A stretch of 64,000 nt of DNA from Bolinopsis microptera. Taxonomy: Eukaryota > Ctenophora > Tentaculata > Lobata > Bolinopsidae. Positions 39,700 through 52,500 of the stretch are shown in pieces. Both the position numbers and the translations under genes were made by a program. The stretch spans positions 10,599,460 through 10,663,459 of the forward strand of contig NC_087083.1 in the NCBI RefSeq assembly GCF_026151205.1, given 5' to 3'. The first letter of the stretch is position 1. Every line of letters starts with the position of its first letter. The notes under the pieces were generated by a model, which did not search any database, was not told the DNA's origin, and saw nothing but the letters and a program-made list of their open reading frames with translations.

Positions 39700-41795
39700 A
39701 ATGCTAACATTCTTTTGTAGGATGTAGTGTAGACGGTAGACATGTCCTGCAAAACGTCTTCGTGTCTTTATAATATCTGTCCCCGATGAAATCTTTCCGT
39801 AAAGAACGGAGTTAGGTGTATGTGATTTCTTCTTTTCTTACAGCAGAAGTAGGCTAGAAACTGTGACATCAACATGTTTCTAGTTAAAATGGAGAGTGTT
39901 CTGGGCAGGATCCTCTGGAGCTCTTGCTACACGGCGTTAACTGTATCCGTGCATTACCATTCCTGGGTGTCAGTAGCGCGAGTCTAATGCTCGGACCCAC
40001 TCCAGAGTGAGGAACAAATAGTTTACTACCATAGTTTATTTTCATGTCGATAAATTGGACAATAGTTTAAATGTTATATAAATCTCCATACCGCTGTCTT
40101 ACTCATGTAGGCTGTGTCCTGTGATGTGATCGACAGCTTGTTACAGCTTGTTAGTGTACGGCTAGCACGATCCTGTCCTCAAATAGTCAATCACGTATCG
40201 TCGTATCGATGGATCAGATCTCAATGGGTCACATCAGCATTAGAACAATAGGAGCAACGTCACGAGATAACCCGTGAGCTTGTGAAATACGAATGTGAAC
40301 CGAAATTACAATATGATCCGAAATTCGGACAGATGTCGCCAAAAACGACTCATGTCCGACAGCGACATCTGTCCGAAATCCCTAATTCGGCTGTCGGACA
40401 GATGTCGCTGTCGGACAGATGTCGCCCAATCGTCGCTGCCCTTTAGTACTAGTAGGAACCCCTCTTCACATGACACTGTCAGCACTGTTCCTGCTTCTAC
40501 CGGGAATGTTGTATCTCTTGTGAGCTGACATTTTGTCACGTTTTGTGTTGTTAAATCACCAGATTCTTTGGTAAAAGCGTCATTATTCTGTGAACGCAAT
40601 GGTGACTAAGTTACTGACAACTTATCTGTAGAAACCGCTTATTATAGTAGGGCGTAGGTTTATTGTCTGTTTGGTTGATATGGCTAGTAAATATTACTCA
40701 ACAGTCAACACTCGGGTCAAGCTATTGTCCATTCTTTAAATGATTTGTAATACTAAAAGAAATTGTGGTATTCTGTGGATCTTATAGACTCAAGTTTGTT
40801 GTTTTCGGTTTTATCTTTAACGCAAAGAAGGAAAAGAAGGAAATGCTACGGCGAACAAATATTAACATCTATAACAATTTCATCAGATTTCAGAATCCGG
40901 TTGAATATCAGTACTGACCTTTCATTGTACAACAGCATTTTCAAAAGTTTGTGGATCAGGACGTAATTACATAAAAATTTAAAAAGAAAAATGTAACAAA
41001 AAAGTTCATTAACTAATTCCTTTGTATTTACTGACTCAATTATTTGAATACTAGATATGCACTACGGGTCCTTTTATTTTAATAAAAAAATGTGCGAAAA
41101 ATCGAGTAATTATATGTAAGTTAAAACTGAGAAATCACAGCAAACAAAATTCCAAATTGTTAAAACCTTAAAATTTAAAATTATTTATCAATTCAGTCCA
41201 ACTTTTTTATGGTTTGTAATTGCTTCTGTAATTGTTTCTTAACATCACCCTTGTTAGACTTAGAAAGTGTTGTCGCACCTTGTAAAATAGTTTCATGTTC
41301 GAACAAATGCATATTTAACTCCGGTTAAACTCGTTTTTGTTCCGTTTCTTTACACCCCCTGTTATAGCATCTGTTAATAATTTATATTTATTTTATCTTC
41401 TTACTTCTAATATTCAAACTCGCAGGAAGACGTTCAGATGAATATTGTCTGTACAAACTGCCAACTTTACTCAGTGTCGAAAGTGAAATCATTGTACAGT
41501 GTTACCATTAACTTGAAGTTGTAACTATATGAGTAATGTCTGATTATAAGGAGAATTTTAAAGAGAGTATTTCCATTTTTTTACTTTTCATATGAGCGGG
41601 ATATAAATACCTCATTTCATTTCATTTCATGCTGATTCACCTTTTGCACATTTATTAACATTCGTTTTCTGCTGTTTGCTCAGTCTCATCTGCTGGTTGA
41701 TTCCTAAAGAGCATGTGTAATTGTATTAACCTAATATCCACTGTTACGGAGTTGTACAATTGTAAAATAGTAATATTTGGCTAAAATTTGCAGGG
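39700..41795. other. No confident gene
   Basis: Contains repeated GACATCTGTCCGACAGCGAC motifs at about 40325-40430, also seen near 24480-24545, probably a MITE relic. Short frames near 39870-39990 look weakly coding on both strands but have no splice support. Confidence 0.4.
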
Positions 41796-41801
41796 TTCTG
41801 C

Positions 41802-43555
41802 CTATGTAGATTGTAGAATAGCGTACTTATTGTCTCTCTCATCTGATTGTAACCGGTCAAAACTCCACGCTATGCTCTCTCGAACCACCAATTTGTAAAC
41901 ATGCACCCAGAACGTTTGTACATCCTCCTTTAGCAGAACGTGAAATATGAATATGAAAACACCCTGAAATATAAAAATATGAACTTCAGGTCTTTATTTG
42001 CGAGATGAGTACTACAATGGTGCATATAACATTGAGGGCAAATTATGAATTTGAAACTAAAATGGTTTACCCAATCATTAATTGAAACTTAGAAATGGAC
42101 GTAAGCATAGGTTTATGTCAAATGTTAAATTGTCAAATACCATACAGATGGTATAAATCATAATAATGGCCACTCCTGAAAACATGATATAAAAAAATGA
42201 AATAAAAAAATGAAATAAAAAAATGAAATAAAATTAAATGAAATAAAAAAATGAAATAAAAAAAAGAAATAAAAAATGAGGTCAAATGAATACCTGTGGG
42301 GTGTTCACTAATATGAAAGTCCATCTGATGATTTTTGACAAATCACTGTCCGTACTGTCTACCAGGAGAAAGAACCCAACAATCCAGCCTAGTCCCAACA
42401 AGGTTGTAACAAATAACGCGGACCTAAGCTGTCTCTGCAGGGGCAGGAATGCAAATGTTTGTGATTTCGTGATTTAAAAGTTTAACATCAAACTACTATT
42501 AATTGTTTAAGCTTTTAAGGGATTCATTGATTCAAGAACTTGTTAGATAATAGATGGATAGTAATTTTTATAAGCATCTCCGTAAGTGGTAAAGCGTAAA
42601 GCTTACCATTAAATGCGTGGTACTTACCACTCTCATTTTTACTTTTGTTATCTCCGTTTGTTCAGCTCTGGCTGTCGTGGCTTTAAAAACAGCTCGAATG
42701 ATGAAGAAAAACAATATCCAATTTATCATAATCCCAAATGCCATGGGAGCATAGAAAGTTACGAGTCCGAAGGATTTCCTCACAAAGCATCTGCAGAGTA
42801 ATTAATATATAAAATTACTGTTTAAATCGTCTAATTAGCGATAGTTAATTTGAGCGTTATAAATTAATTTATATCAAGCGCACATTCAGGCCTGAGGTAC
42901 AAATAAATTCACATGTTTACTTATTTTAAATAAACTAACGTTTCTGGGTTAACGAACTGCTCATCACCCCAAACAAATCCCAATATAGGAAAGACAAGAG
43001 GGAGTCCCCAGCCAATAATACAGTACTTCAGCTTAGCTGCACTAATGTGAGTGTTAAATACTTGCACTACTGCTTTGTACAAGGTTACCGCTTCCAAAAC
43101 CATCCAGTTCAACTGACACAGCCAAAAGTAGTTCAGTAGAAACGCAATCTGAAGTTGGATTAATTTAAACTAAGTTAAATTAAGTTATACAAATTTGTAT
43201 AAATTAGTTTGCATAACATAACCATGGTAACCATGATTTAAAATATACCCAATTACTATTGTGAAGCAAGCAATAAACATGGATGTGGATTCTGGTGGGG
43301 AGGCATTTTGACATTGATAACCAATCAAACTCCACATTTCCTGTCACGTGTAAAAAATATGCCCCACCAGGATCTCTGCATCTAATTTATTTGAATCAAG
43401 GAATATTTACGAGGAGACTTACAGTTGAACATGATGTGCTCGGATTACCCTCCGTATCTGCAACAATGTCTATCAAGAGGAAGCAGATAATAGAGGGAAT
43501 GAGAGATAACATTAGCATGAGATGGATCCAGTTCGGTAACATCGACAAAATTGCC
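41802..43555 (-). CDS. 7TM exons of the adhesion GPCR
   Basis: Five exons in phase. TM2 region reads NWIHLMLMLSLIPSIICFLL and the exon ends TSCST. TM3 reads FLLNYFWLCQLNWMVLEAVT, the adhesion-GPCR pattern. TM4 holds CIIGWGLPLVFPILGFVWG, TM5 FGLVTFYAPMAFGIMINWIL, TM6 the LLGLGW motif and NTPQ, TM7 GVFIFIFHVL. The cysteine that starts exon 42790-42628 fits the extracellular-loop-2 Cys. The tail after TM7 is only about 40 residues. Confidence 0.88.
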
Positions 43556-46500
43556 CTGAAAAGTGTTTTTGATTTGTTAATTTTTTATTGTTGGGTAAGC
43601 GAATTGATATTTGATTCGATGCTGTACGTACTTACGTATAATTTTATAATGATCAAGATATACAAAATCGGACTTTATTTGAACGGAAATTAATTGAACG
43701 CTGGATGCCTTAGCGTTCATTTTAATGTTCATTCAAATAAAGTCCGACAAGGTAGTTAAATTAAATGCATTAAATGAACGCTTTTGAGTGTCCTTTGAAA
43801 ATTATGCCCGGTCAAATATAACGTCCGATAAGGATTATAAATAATTACGATAACATAATTACTGTAACATAGCTGGAATATTGAACACGAAATATTACTT
43901 GTTAGGTAAGATTGGTTAGTTTGTGTCTACGTGGTGTGGATACTGGGCTCCCCCCTCGATGATTAGTTAGTTTGTTACTTACGTGTTAGGTAAGATCGCT
44001 GCCACCTGCCAGAAGCAAGCATAATAGGCTTACCCAATAGAGTTTCGTGAAACACGTCTTCAGCTACGCTCGACTTGTTCGTTAACGTCTAAAAGTAAGA
44101 CTAGAAAATGCAAGCTATAAAAACAAGGATTCAAAGGAAGAAAAAATGAATTTCACATTCTTTTATTCAAATTTTGTTAATTCAATTTATTCCAAGAAGT
44201 AGAGTGTAAATCTATCTGTATACATAAATTTGTATTTCTACTGCACTCCATACCATGATAACAGCGAAACTGGTCATGTGATCACACTCACACTCTACAG
44301 ACCCCGACTCTGTCACGCTTGTAGTACACCCGTTGGTGACCACTTGTTGCTGGTTGTCTCAGAGTAGCTTACACTCATTGATCACCTGAAAACGTACCGT
44401 GTGTATTAACCCCCAATTTACGGCGAAGTTTGGGGGAAAAGTTTGTGTAAATTGGATAGTTTACGGGACCTAAGGGAATTCATGACTTGATAAGATTCAT
44501 ATCTTCTTGATTTTTTTTTTTTTAAAACCCCAATTGCTATTTAAACCAAGGGTAAAAAGGCAACCGAATGATTATTTTACTGCCAAAAAAAATGGCCCAA
44601 AGGGGAGGCGATATATAAGAAGAAAACTCAGCTTTTTTGACTTGTATGCTACCCCGTCCAAGTTTTTTTTGGGTTTTCTGTATCCACGAAGTCAAACTTC
44701 ATGCAAAGGATAATCAGGATTTTTGTAGCACGTTTTGAGCTGCACCCACAACCTTCCTCGGGAAACTTTCCTAGAAAAAAGTAACTTTAAATTTTTTTAA
44801 TTTCAAGCAAGCCCCGAAGGGGTTGTTTCAACTTCCCGTAAAAACTAGTTGTTTAATTTTAAAAAAATTGGAAAATTTAGTCGATTAAGATTTAAAAGAC
44901 TTTGGGATTTTTTAAAGTAAAATATTTAACTAAATGTCAAGTTCTAAGTAGTAAAACAAATTTGTTGGATTTGGTGGCGACTGGAAAGCAGTGTTGTCCT
45001 TGTAAATAAGAGCTGCTAGATTCTTGATGTTGCTATTTTGGTTAACGTTTATACGAATGTTGGAATCTCCGATGGTTGTATTGGCATCAGCAGCGTTTTG
45101 TACCAAGAAGACGTCTGTTGTGTCCTGTTGTGATATACGTGTGAATCTGTTTTTATAACTATATACCTATATACCTATATACCTATATACCTATATACCT
45201 ATATACCTATATAGTATATACCTATATATTATATATCGTTCGCGACATGGAGTTCATCTTGTAGCGCAGAAAATCATATATTCAAAATTATAAATGTTTG
45301 AGTTTAATCTTATAACTTACTGTGGCGAAGGATACTAAATTATCTCCAATCTTCATATGTTCCAATGACAGCATGGCTATGTGTTCAAAGCAATTCACGA
45401 TGTCGTTTTTTACTCTGTGTTGGGTCCGGTAGAGGTTATTGCTAGCGGCCATCATATTGGGAAACAATTGTCATATCACTCGTTGCGTCGTAGCTTTTCA
45501 ATTGAATCCCCCTATTCAGGAAGGTTGAATGTCATAACTTATTGGACGTTGTTTGACAGGACATTGCGTGAACGGGCATAATTTTTAACGAACATTAAAA
45601 TGAACGCTTGAGGGCATTCAGTTAATGCATTTAATTTAACTACCTTAGTCCTATTGTAGTTATTGAACTGACATTAAATGAACGCAGGGCAAATATCCTA
45701 ACAAAAAGAAAATACAAATTCTGATTATACAATCAGCAGACAATGAATTGAGTATTGATCATGATGTATGCTTACCAAAGTAACAACTTACAGTGTCGCT
45801 GCTAAAGACAGTCTCGACTTTTTCATCTGTCATCTTCTTAACAACTGTTTCGATATCCTTTGGAGCAATATCTTCTGTTTTCGTGGTTTGTTCATTCAGT
45901 TTTTCTATGCCGGCCTCAGTTTCAACGTCAATCTGAACATATGTTATTCACCATAAATCCTAATCCACAAAGCTTATTAGATAAGCATTTGGCATAAATT
46001 TGGAGGGGTCACGATCACAGATCAAACGTTGACAAGCTTTAACAATCTAAGGGGTATTATGCCTTAATCTATTTCCATAGTAAAGTTCAACGGTGGTTAA
46101 GCATCCATTTTCTAAAAAGCAACACACCTTTTTAATCTCCTCTGACTGTTTGGAGTCACATGCGCTCAGGTCCGGTAGCTCCCACTGACCCTCCATATTG
46201 CATAGTCTGACAGCTGAGCTGTCATTGTTGTATAAACATTGACCTCTACTTTCCTCACCTGGACAAGGTTTGGTTAATGTTTACTCCAACTAAAAAAAAT
46301 GTTAGACCTGTTTTTGTATCAAACGTTGATAAATATAATGATTGTGGATCGATTTCAATAGTCTCACAAAATATTTTTCATGTCGATATCATAGCATGAC
46401 TATTTTATTTGATGGCAATCTGAGAGGCTAGACCTAACTTTACCTGCTTGCACAGAAGTAAAAGATATAACTCCAACTGCAGAGTGGAAGAACCTGGTCG

Positions 46501-49500
46501 TCCTTTTGGGCAGACCTTTCCCTTTACTAAAAATAAGCTCGGTCAGTGATGGGGGTTTTAAAATTTTACAAAATTAAAACTTTCAAAGTTGGACACCGTT
46601 AAATCACATTTTGATCTGTTAAAATTGAAAGATTACTGCTCCCTTTAATATTTGTACCACTTTGTGAATACGAATAGTTAAGGATGGAATTGGAAAGCTC
46701 AACAAGAAATACAGCCGATTTTCTTTTGTGGATGGCCGCTCAATTTCCCGATCCGTGATGGCTTATTTTATTATATTCAATATAACCTGGGTCCCCAGTC
46801 TTTGTTGTTTATAAGCATGCAGATATAGCGGAGTGACATGCCGAGCGCCGCCCAGTTAATTCCATATTGAATTTGAAAATCGTGTAACCGACATTAACTT
46901 GTCTTAATGTTGTCTTAATGTTGCCTTAATGTTTGCTTTAATGTTCATGCCTTAATTTTGTCTTAATGTTGTCTTATCGTCAGTATTTCAGTCTATGTTT
47001 ATTCGCACACATTATTGCATTTCTAAGATTAACATACATTTCAGGATGAACCCCTTCGGTCCCTCCAATTTTTAGAAAACAACAACTTACTCCATGTGCA
47101 GTCACTTTCTTGTGTTCCTGCTCCAGAGGCTACCCCTTTTTCAGCTGACATGGCGTGCGGTAAAGCTGAGTTTGCTGCAGCAATCCATGTTTCTGCCGAA
47201 GGCATAAAAGCCAGTGACGGATTCAAAAATCGCCCCAAACAATTCTTTGCAAGATATCAGTTTTTTTGTATTAGTTTAAATTTCAGCCCCTGGCAAACAG
47301 CTTTAAGATTCGAAGTACCCTTTTAGGGTGGGTTCGCTTTTATTTGAATTTGGATAATGTCAAAGTGTGTGGGGTGGTGTTCAATTCAATATTGCATTTC
47401 ATTCAAGGAAATTTTTTCGGCATCTGTATGGGACCTCAAAAAACTTATGTAATACAATATGTACAAAACTAAACTTTTTTTGTTGCGTCAGTATTTCTCT
47501 ATTTTATTTGCACAATTTTGCATTTCAAGATTAAATAATTTCGGATGAACCCCTTCGGGCCCCCCATTTTTAGGAAACAACAACTTTTCCCAGTGCCGCA
47601 CTTTCTTTTGGTTCCCCCGTCCAGGGCTACCCCTTTTTTTCAGTGGAATGGCGTGCAGGTAGAAGCTGAGTTTGCTGCAGAACTCCATGATGTGCCGGAC
47701 AGGCTATTCAGCCAGTTGACGGATTCAGAACTCGCCCGCAACACAATCTTCTGCAAGTATAGTCGAGTTTAGTCTAGTATTAGTTGCAAGGTTTCAGCCG
47801 CTGGCAAGCAGCTGTAAGATTCGAAGTACCCTTTTAGGGATGGTTCCTTTATTTAAATATTGGATAAGTGTCAAAATGTGTGCGGGTCGTGTTCACATAC
47901 AATAGTTGCATTTCATTCACAGGAATTCCTTTCGAGCATCTGTGGATGGGACCTCTACTAAACGTATATGTAATACAATTATTGTACAAATACTAAATTT
48001 TGCTTGTTGACTTCAGTATTTCAGTCTATTGTTATTTCGCACACATATATTGCATTTCTAAGATTAACATAAAGTTTCAGGATGAACCCGCTTCGGTTCC
48101 CCTCCAATTTTTAAGGAAACAACAACTTACTCCATGTGCAGTCACTTTCTTGTGTTCCTGCTCCAGAGGCTACCCCTTTTTCAGCTGGACATGGGCGTGC
48201 AGGTAGAACGAGTTTTTCTGGCACTCCATTTTATCGCCCGGGCGGCATACACCTTTTAGGATTTAGAAATCCCCCAACACAATCTTCTCAATATATGATT
48301 TAGTCTTATTGTTTCAAGTTTCAAGCCGGGCAAGCACTTTAAAATTCGAAAGTACCCTTTTAGGGATGGTCGCTTTTATTTTAAAATTGGAAATTCAAAG
48401 TGTGCGGGGGGTGTTTACATACAAAGTTGCATTTTATTCCAAATTCCTTTCGAGCCTCGGTGGGACCTCTAAATTATTGTAATACCCAAATTTTTGCAAA
48501 TCTAAACTTTTTTTTGTTTCTTTAGATTTATCTATGTTTTTTTGACACATTATTGCATTTAAGATTAACTAAAACAGGGGGAACCCCTTTGGGGCCCCCC
48601 AATTTTTTGAAAAAACAAAAATTTTCTCCTTCAGTCATTTCCCCGTGTCCGCTCCCGAGGGTACCCCCTTTTTCAGGGACATGGTGCGGTAGAAGCTGAT
48701 TTGCTCAATATTGATTGCCGGACAGGGTTACAGCATTGACGGGTTCAAAAAACCCCCAAAACAATCTTTGAAATATTCCCGGGTTTAAAACAGTATTGTT
48801 GCAAATTTCAGCCGTGGCAAACAGTTAAGATTTGAATACCCTTTTTAGGGGGTGGTTCGCTTTTTTTATAAATTTGGATAAGTGGCAAAAAAGGTGGGGG
48901 GTGTGTTCACCTACAAAAGTTGCTTTTCATTCACAAAATTTTTTTTCGGCATCTTGAGGACCTTTAAAAGTTAGTAATACCCAAATTTTTACAAAAATAA
49001 AATTTTTTCTTGTTGTTAGTATTTCGTCTATTTTATTGCCAAAATTATTGTTTCTAAAAATTAAATAAATTTTTCAGGGTGAACCCCCCGGGCCCCCCAA
49101 TTTTTTAGGAAAAACAACTTACCCCCCATTCTCACTTTTTGTGTTTGCCCGAGGGCCCCACCCCCTTTTTAGTGGGAATGGGTGCGAAAGCTGGTTTGCT
49201 GCAGCACTCCTTGATCTGGGAATTACAGCCATTGAAAAGGATTCAGAACTCGCCCCAACACAAACTTCTCAAGATGTCAGTTTAGTCAGTATTTTGTTGC
49301 AAGTTTCAGCCGGGCAAGCAGCTTAAAATCGAAGTACCCCCTTTTAGGGTTGGTTCGCTTTTTATTGAAAAATTGGATAGTGTCAAAGTGGTCGGGTGGG
49401 GTTTTACAATAAAAAAATTTGCATTTTTAACCCAAATTCCTTTCAGCATCTGTGAGGACCCCTTTAAACTTATTGTAAACCAATTATTTTACAAAAACTA

Positions 49501-52500
49501 AACTTGCTTGTTGACGTCAGTATTTTTTAGTCTAGGGGTTTTTTGCCACTTATTGCATTTTTAAAAAATTTTAAAAAAAATTTTTAGGGTGAACCCCCTT
49601 TGGTCCCTCCAAATTTTTTGGAAACACAACTTATTCCCCGTGCATCATTTTCTTGTGTTCCTGCTCCAGGGTACCCCCTTTTTCAGCTGGACAAAGCGTG
49701 AGGAAAGGAGTTTTCTGCAGCACTCCATTGATGTCCGGACGGCTATACAGCCCGTTGAACAAAATTTAATACTCGCCCCCAACAAAAAACTTTTTGCAAT
49801 AATCGATTTTGTCTAGTATTTTTCAAGTTTTTGCCCGCTGGCAAGCGCTTAAGATTCCAAATACCCTTTTTGGGTGGTTTGCTTTTATTTAAATATTGGA
49901 AAGGGTCAAAATGTGTGGGGTCGTGTTTCACTACAATATTGCATTTCTTACAGGAATTCCTTTCGGCACTGTGATGGGGCCCTTAAAAATATATAATACC
50001 CAATTATTGTACAAAACAAATTTTGTTGTTGATTCAGTTTTCAGTCATGTTTTCGCCACAAAAAATTTCTTTTAAGATTAACAAAAATTTCAGGAAAACC
50101 CCTTCGGGCCCTCCAATTTTTTAGGAAACAAAACTAAACCCTGTGCGGGGCATTTTTGGTTCCCGTCCGAGGAACCCCCCCTTTTTTTTTAGTGGACATG
50201 GGTGAGGGAGAATGATTTGCTGCAGCACTCCTTATTGCCCGGGAAAAAACAACAGTTGACGGATTCAGATCTGCCCCCAACCAAATTTCGCAAGTAAGTC
50301 ATTTGTCTTATAGTTGCAAGTTTCAGCCGCGGAAGGCTTAAAATTCGAATACCCTTTGGGGGTGGTTTTGCTTTTTTTTTGAATATTGGATAGTGTCAAA
50401 GGTGCGGGGGGGTGGGTTCACATCAAAAGTTGCATTCTTCACAGGAAAAACCTTTCGAGCATCTGTGTGGGGGCCTCATAAAATTTTGTAATACCAATTT
50501 TTGTACAAAACTAAAATTTGCTTGTTGACGCAGTTTTCAGTCGGGTTTTTTCCCCAATTTGGGATTTCTAAAGATTTAAAAAACGGGGGAAACCCCCTTC
50601 GGTCCTCCTTTTTTTTGGAAACAAAAAATTACTCCTTGTGATCAAAATTTTTGGGGGCCGCTAAGCCCCTTTTTTTCGCTGGACTGGGCAGGGAGGAGTT
50701 TGTGCAGCACTCCATTGATTGCCGGACGGTATAAGCCGTTTTGGATTCAAAACCCCCCCAAAACTCTTTTGCAAATATGTGAGTTTAGTCTATATTAGTT
50801 GCAGTTTCAGCCGCGGCAACAGTTAAATTCGAATACCCTTTTTTGGGATGGTTCCTTTATTTAAAAATTTTGGTAAGTTCAAAAATTGGGGCGGGTGTGT
50901 TTACATAAAAATTGCTTTCATTCACAAAAAATTTTTTCGGGCTTTGAGGGTTATAAAATTTTTGAAAAAACCAATTATTTTCAAAACAAATTTTGCTTTT
51001 TACTTCAGAATTTTATCTTTGTTTTTTCGCACACATTATTTCATTTTAAAATTAAATAAATTTCAGGTGAACCCCTTCGGTCCCCAAAATTTTAGGAAAC
51101 AAAACAATAACCCATGTGAGTCAATTCTTTTGTTCCTTCCCAGAGGTACCCCCCCTTTTCAGCTGGAAGGCGTGCAGGTAGAAGGGGTTTTCTGCAGATC
51201 CATTGATTGCCCGGGCGGGAAAACAGCCCGTTTTAAAGGTTCAGAACTCCCCGCAACCAATCTTCTTCAAGTAAGCGAGTTTTAGTCTAGTATTTGTTGC
51301 AAGTTTCAGCCCGGCAGCAGCTTTTAAAAATTCGAAGTCCCCTTTTGGGAGGTTCGTTTTTTTTTTAAATATTTGGATAAGTTTCAATTGTGCGGGTGGG
51401 GTTTCCAATCAAAGTGCATTTCATTCACGGGAAATTCTTTTGAGCTCTGTGATGGGACCCCCTTTAAAAATTTTTTGTAAACCAATTTATTGTCAAATAC
51501 TAAATTTGCTTTTATTAATATTTCTTTATGTTTTTTTGCGCACACTTTTGCATTTCTTAAAAATTTAACATTTTTCAGATACCCCTTGGTCCCCCCCCAA
51601 TTTTTAGGAAACAAAAAATTACCCATTGGGAGGTCATTTTTGTGTTCCTGCCCAGAGGCACCCCCTTTTTCGCGGACATGGGGGCAGGTAGAAGCGATTT
51701 GCTGCAGCACCCCATTGAAGGCCGGAACTATACGCCCGTTGAGGATTCAATACTCGCCCCGCAACACCCAATCGTCTCAAGTATGTGCTTTTTTTTAGAT
51801 TAGTCAAATTTCAGCCCGGCACAGCTTTAATTCGAAAAACCCCTTTGGGATGGTTCGCTTTTTTTAATATTGGATAATGTCAAAGGTGTCGGGTGGTGTT
51901 CACATTCAATAGTTGATTTTTATTTCCGGGGAATTTCCCTTTTGAATCTGTGATGGGGCCCAAAACTTATTGTAATACCAATTTTTTACAAATTAAACCT
52001 TTTTTTGTTTACCATTTTCAGTCTTTTTATTCGCAACATATTGCATTTCTAAGATTTTCATAAATTTCGGATAAAACCCCCTTTGGTCCCCCAATTTTTT
52101 AGGAAAAAACAATTTTTCCATTTCACAATTTCTTGGTTCCCCGCCCAAGGTACCCCTTTTTTAGCTGGACATGGGTGCGGAAAGCCCATTTGCTGCAGCA
52201 CTCCCCTTGATCTTTCGGACAGGTTAAGCCTTGACGGATTAAAGTACCCCCCGCAAACAATCTTTTTGCAAGTATAGCATTTAGTCTAGTATTTGTTTTT
52301 AAGTTTCACCGTGCAAGCGCTTTAAATTTTGAAATACCCTTTTAGGGATGGTCGCTTTTTTTTAAAAATTGGGTAAGTTCAAAGTTGGGGGGGGTGTTCA
52401 AACTTTGGTTATTTTTTTCACAGGAATTCCTTTTCGGCATCTGTGAGGGGACCTATAAATTGAAATCCAATTTTTGTCAAAAACAAACTTTTCTTGTTAC

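Noticed and set aside
39875-39990. Short frames on both strands near 39.9 kb
   Set aside because: No splice sites, motif or downstream exon; composition alone is not enough.
43283-43693. 136-codon plus-strand frame
   Set aside because: It overlaps the minus-strand TM2 exon of the GPCR and has no family resemblance.
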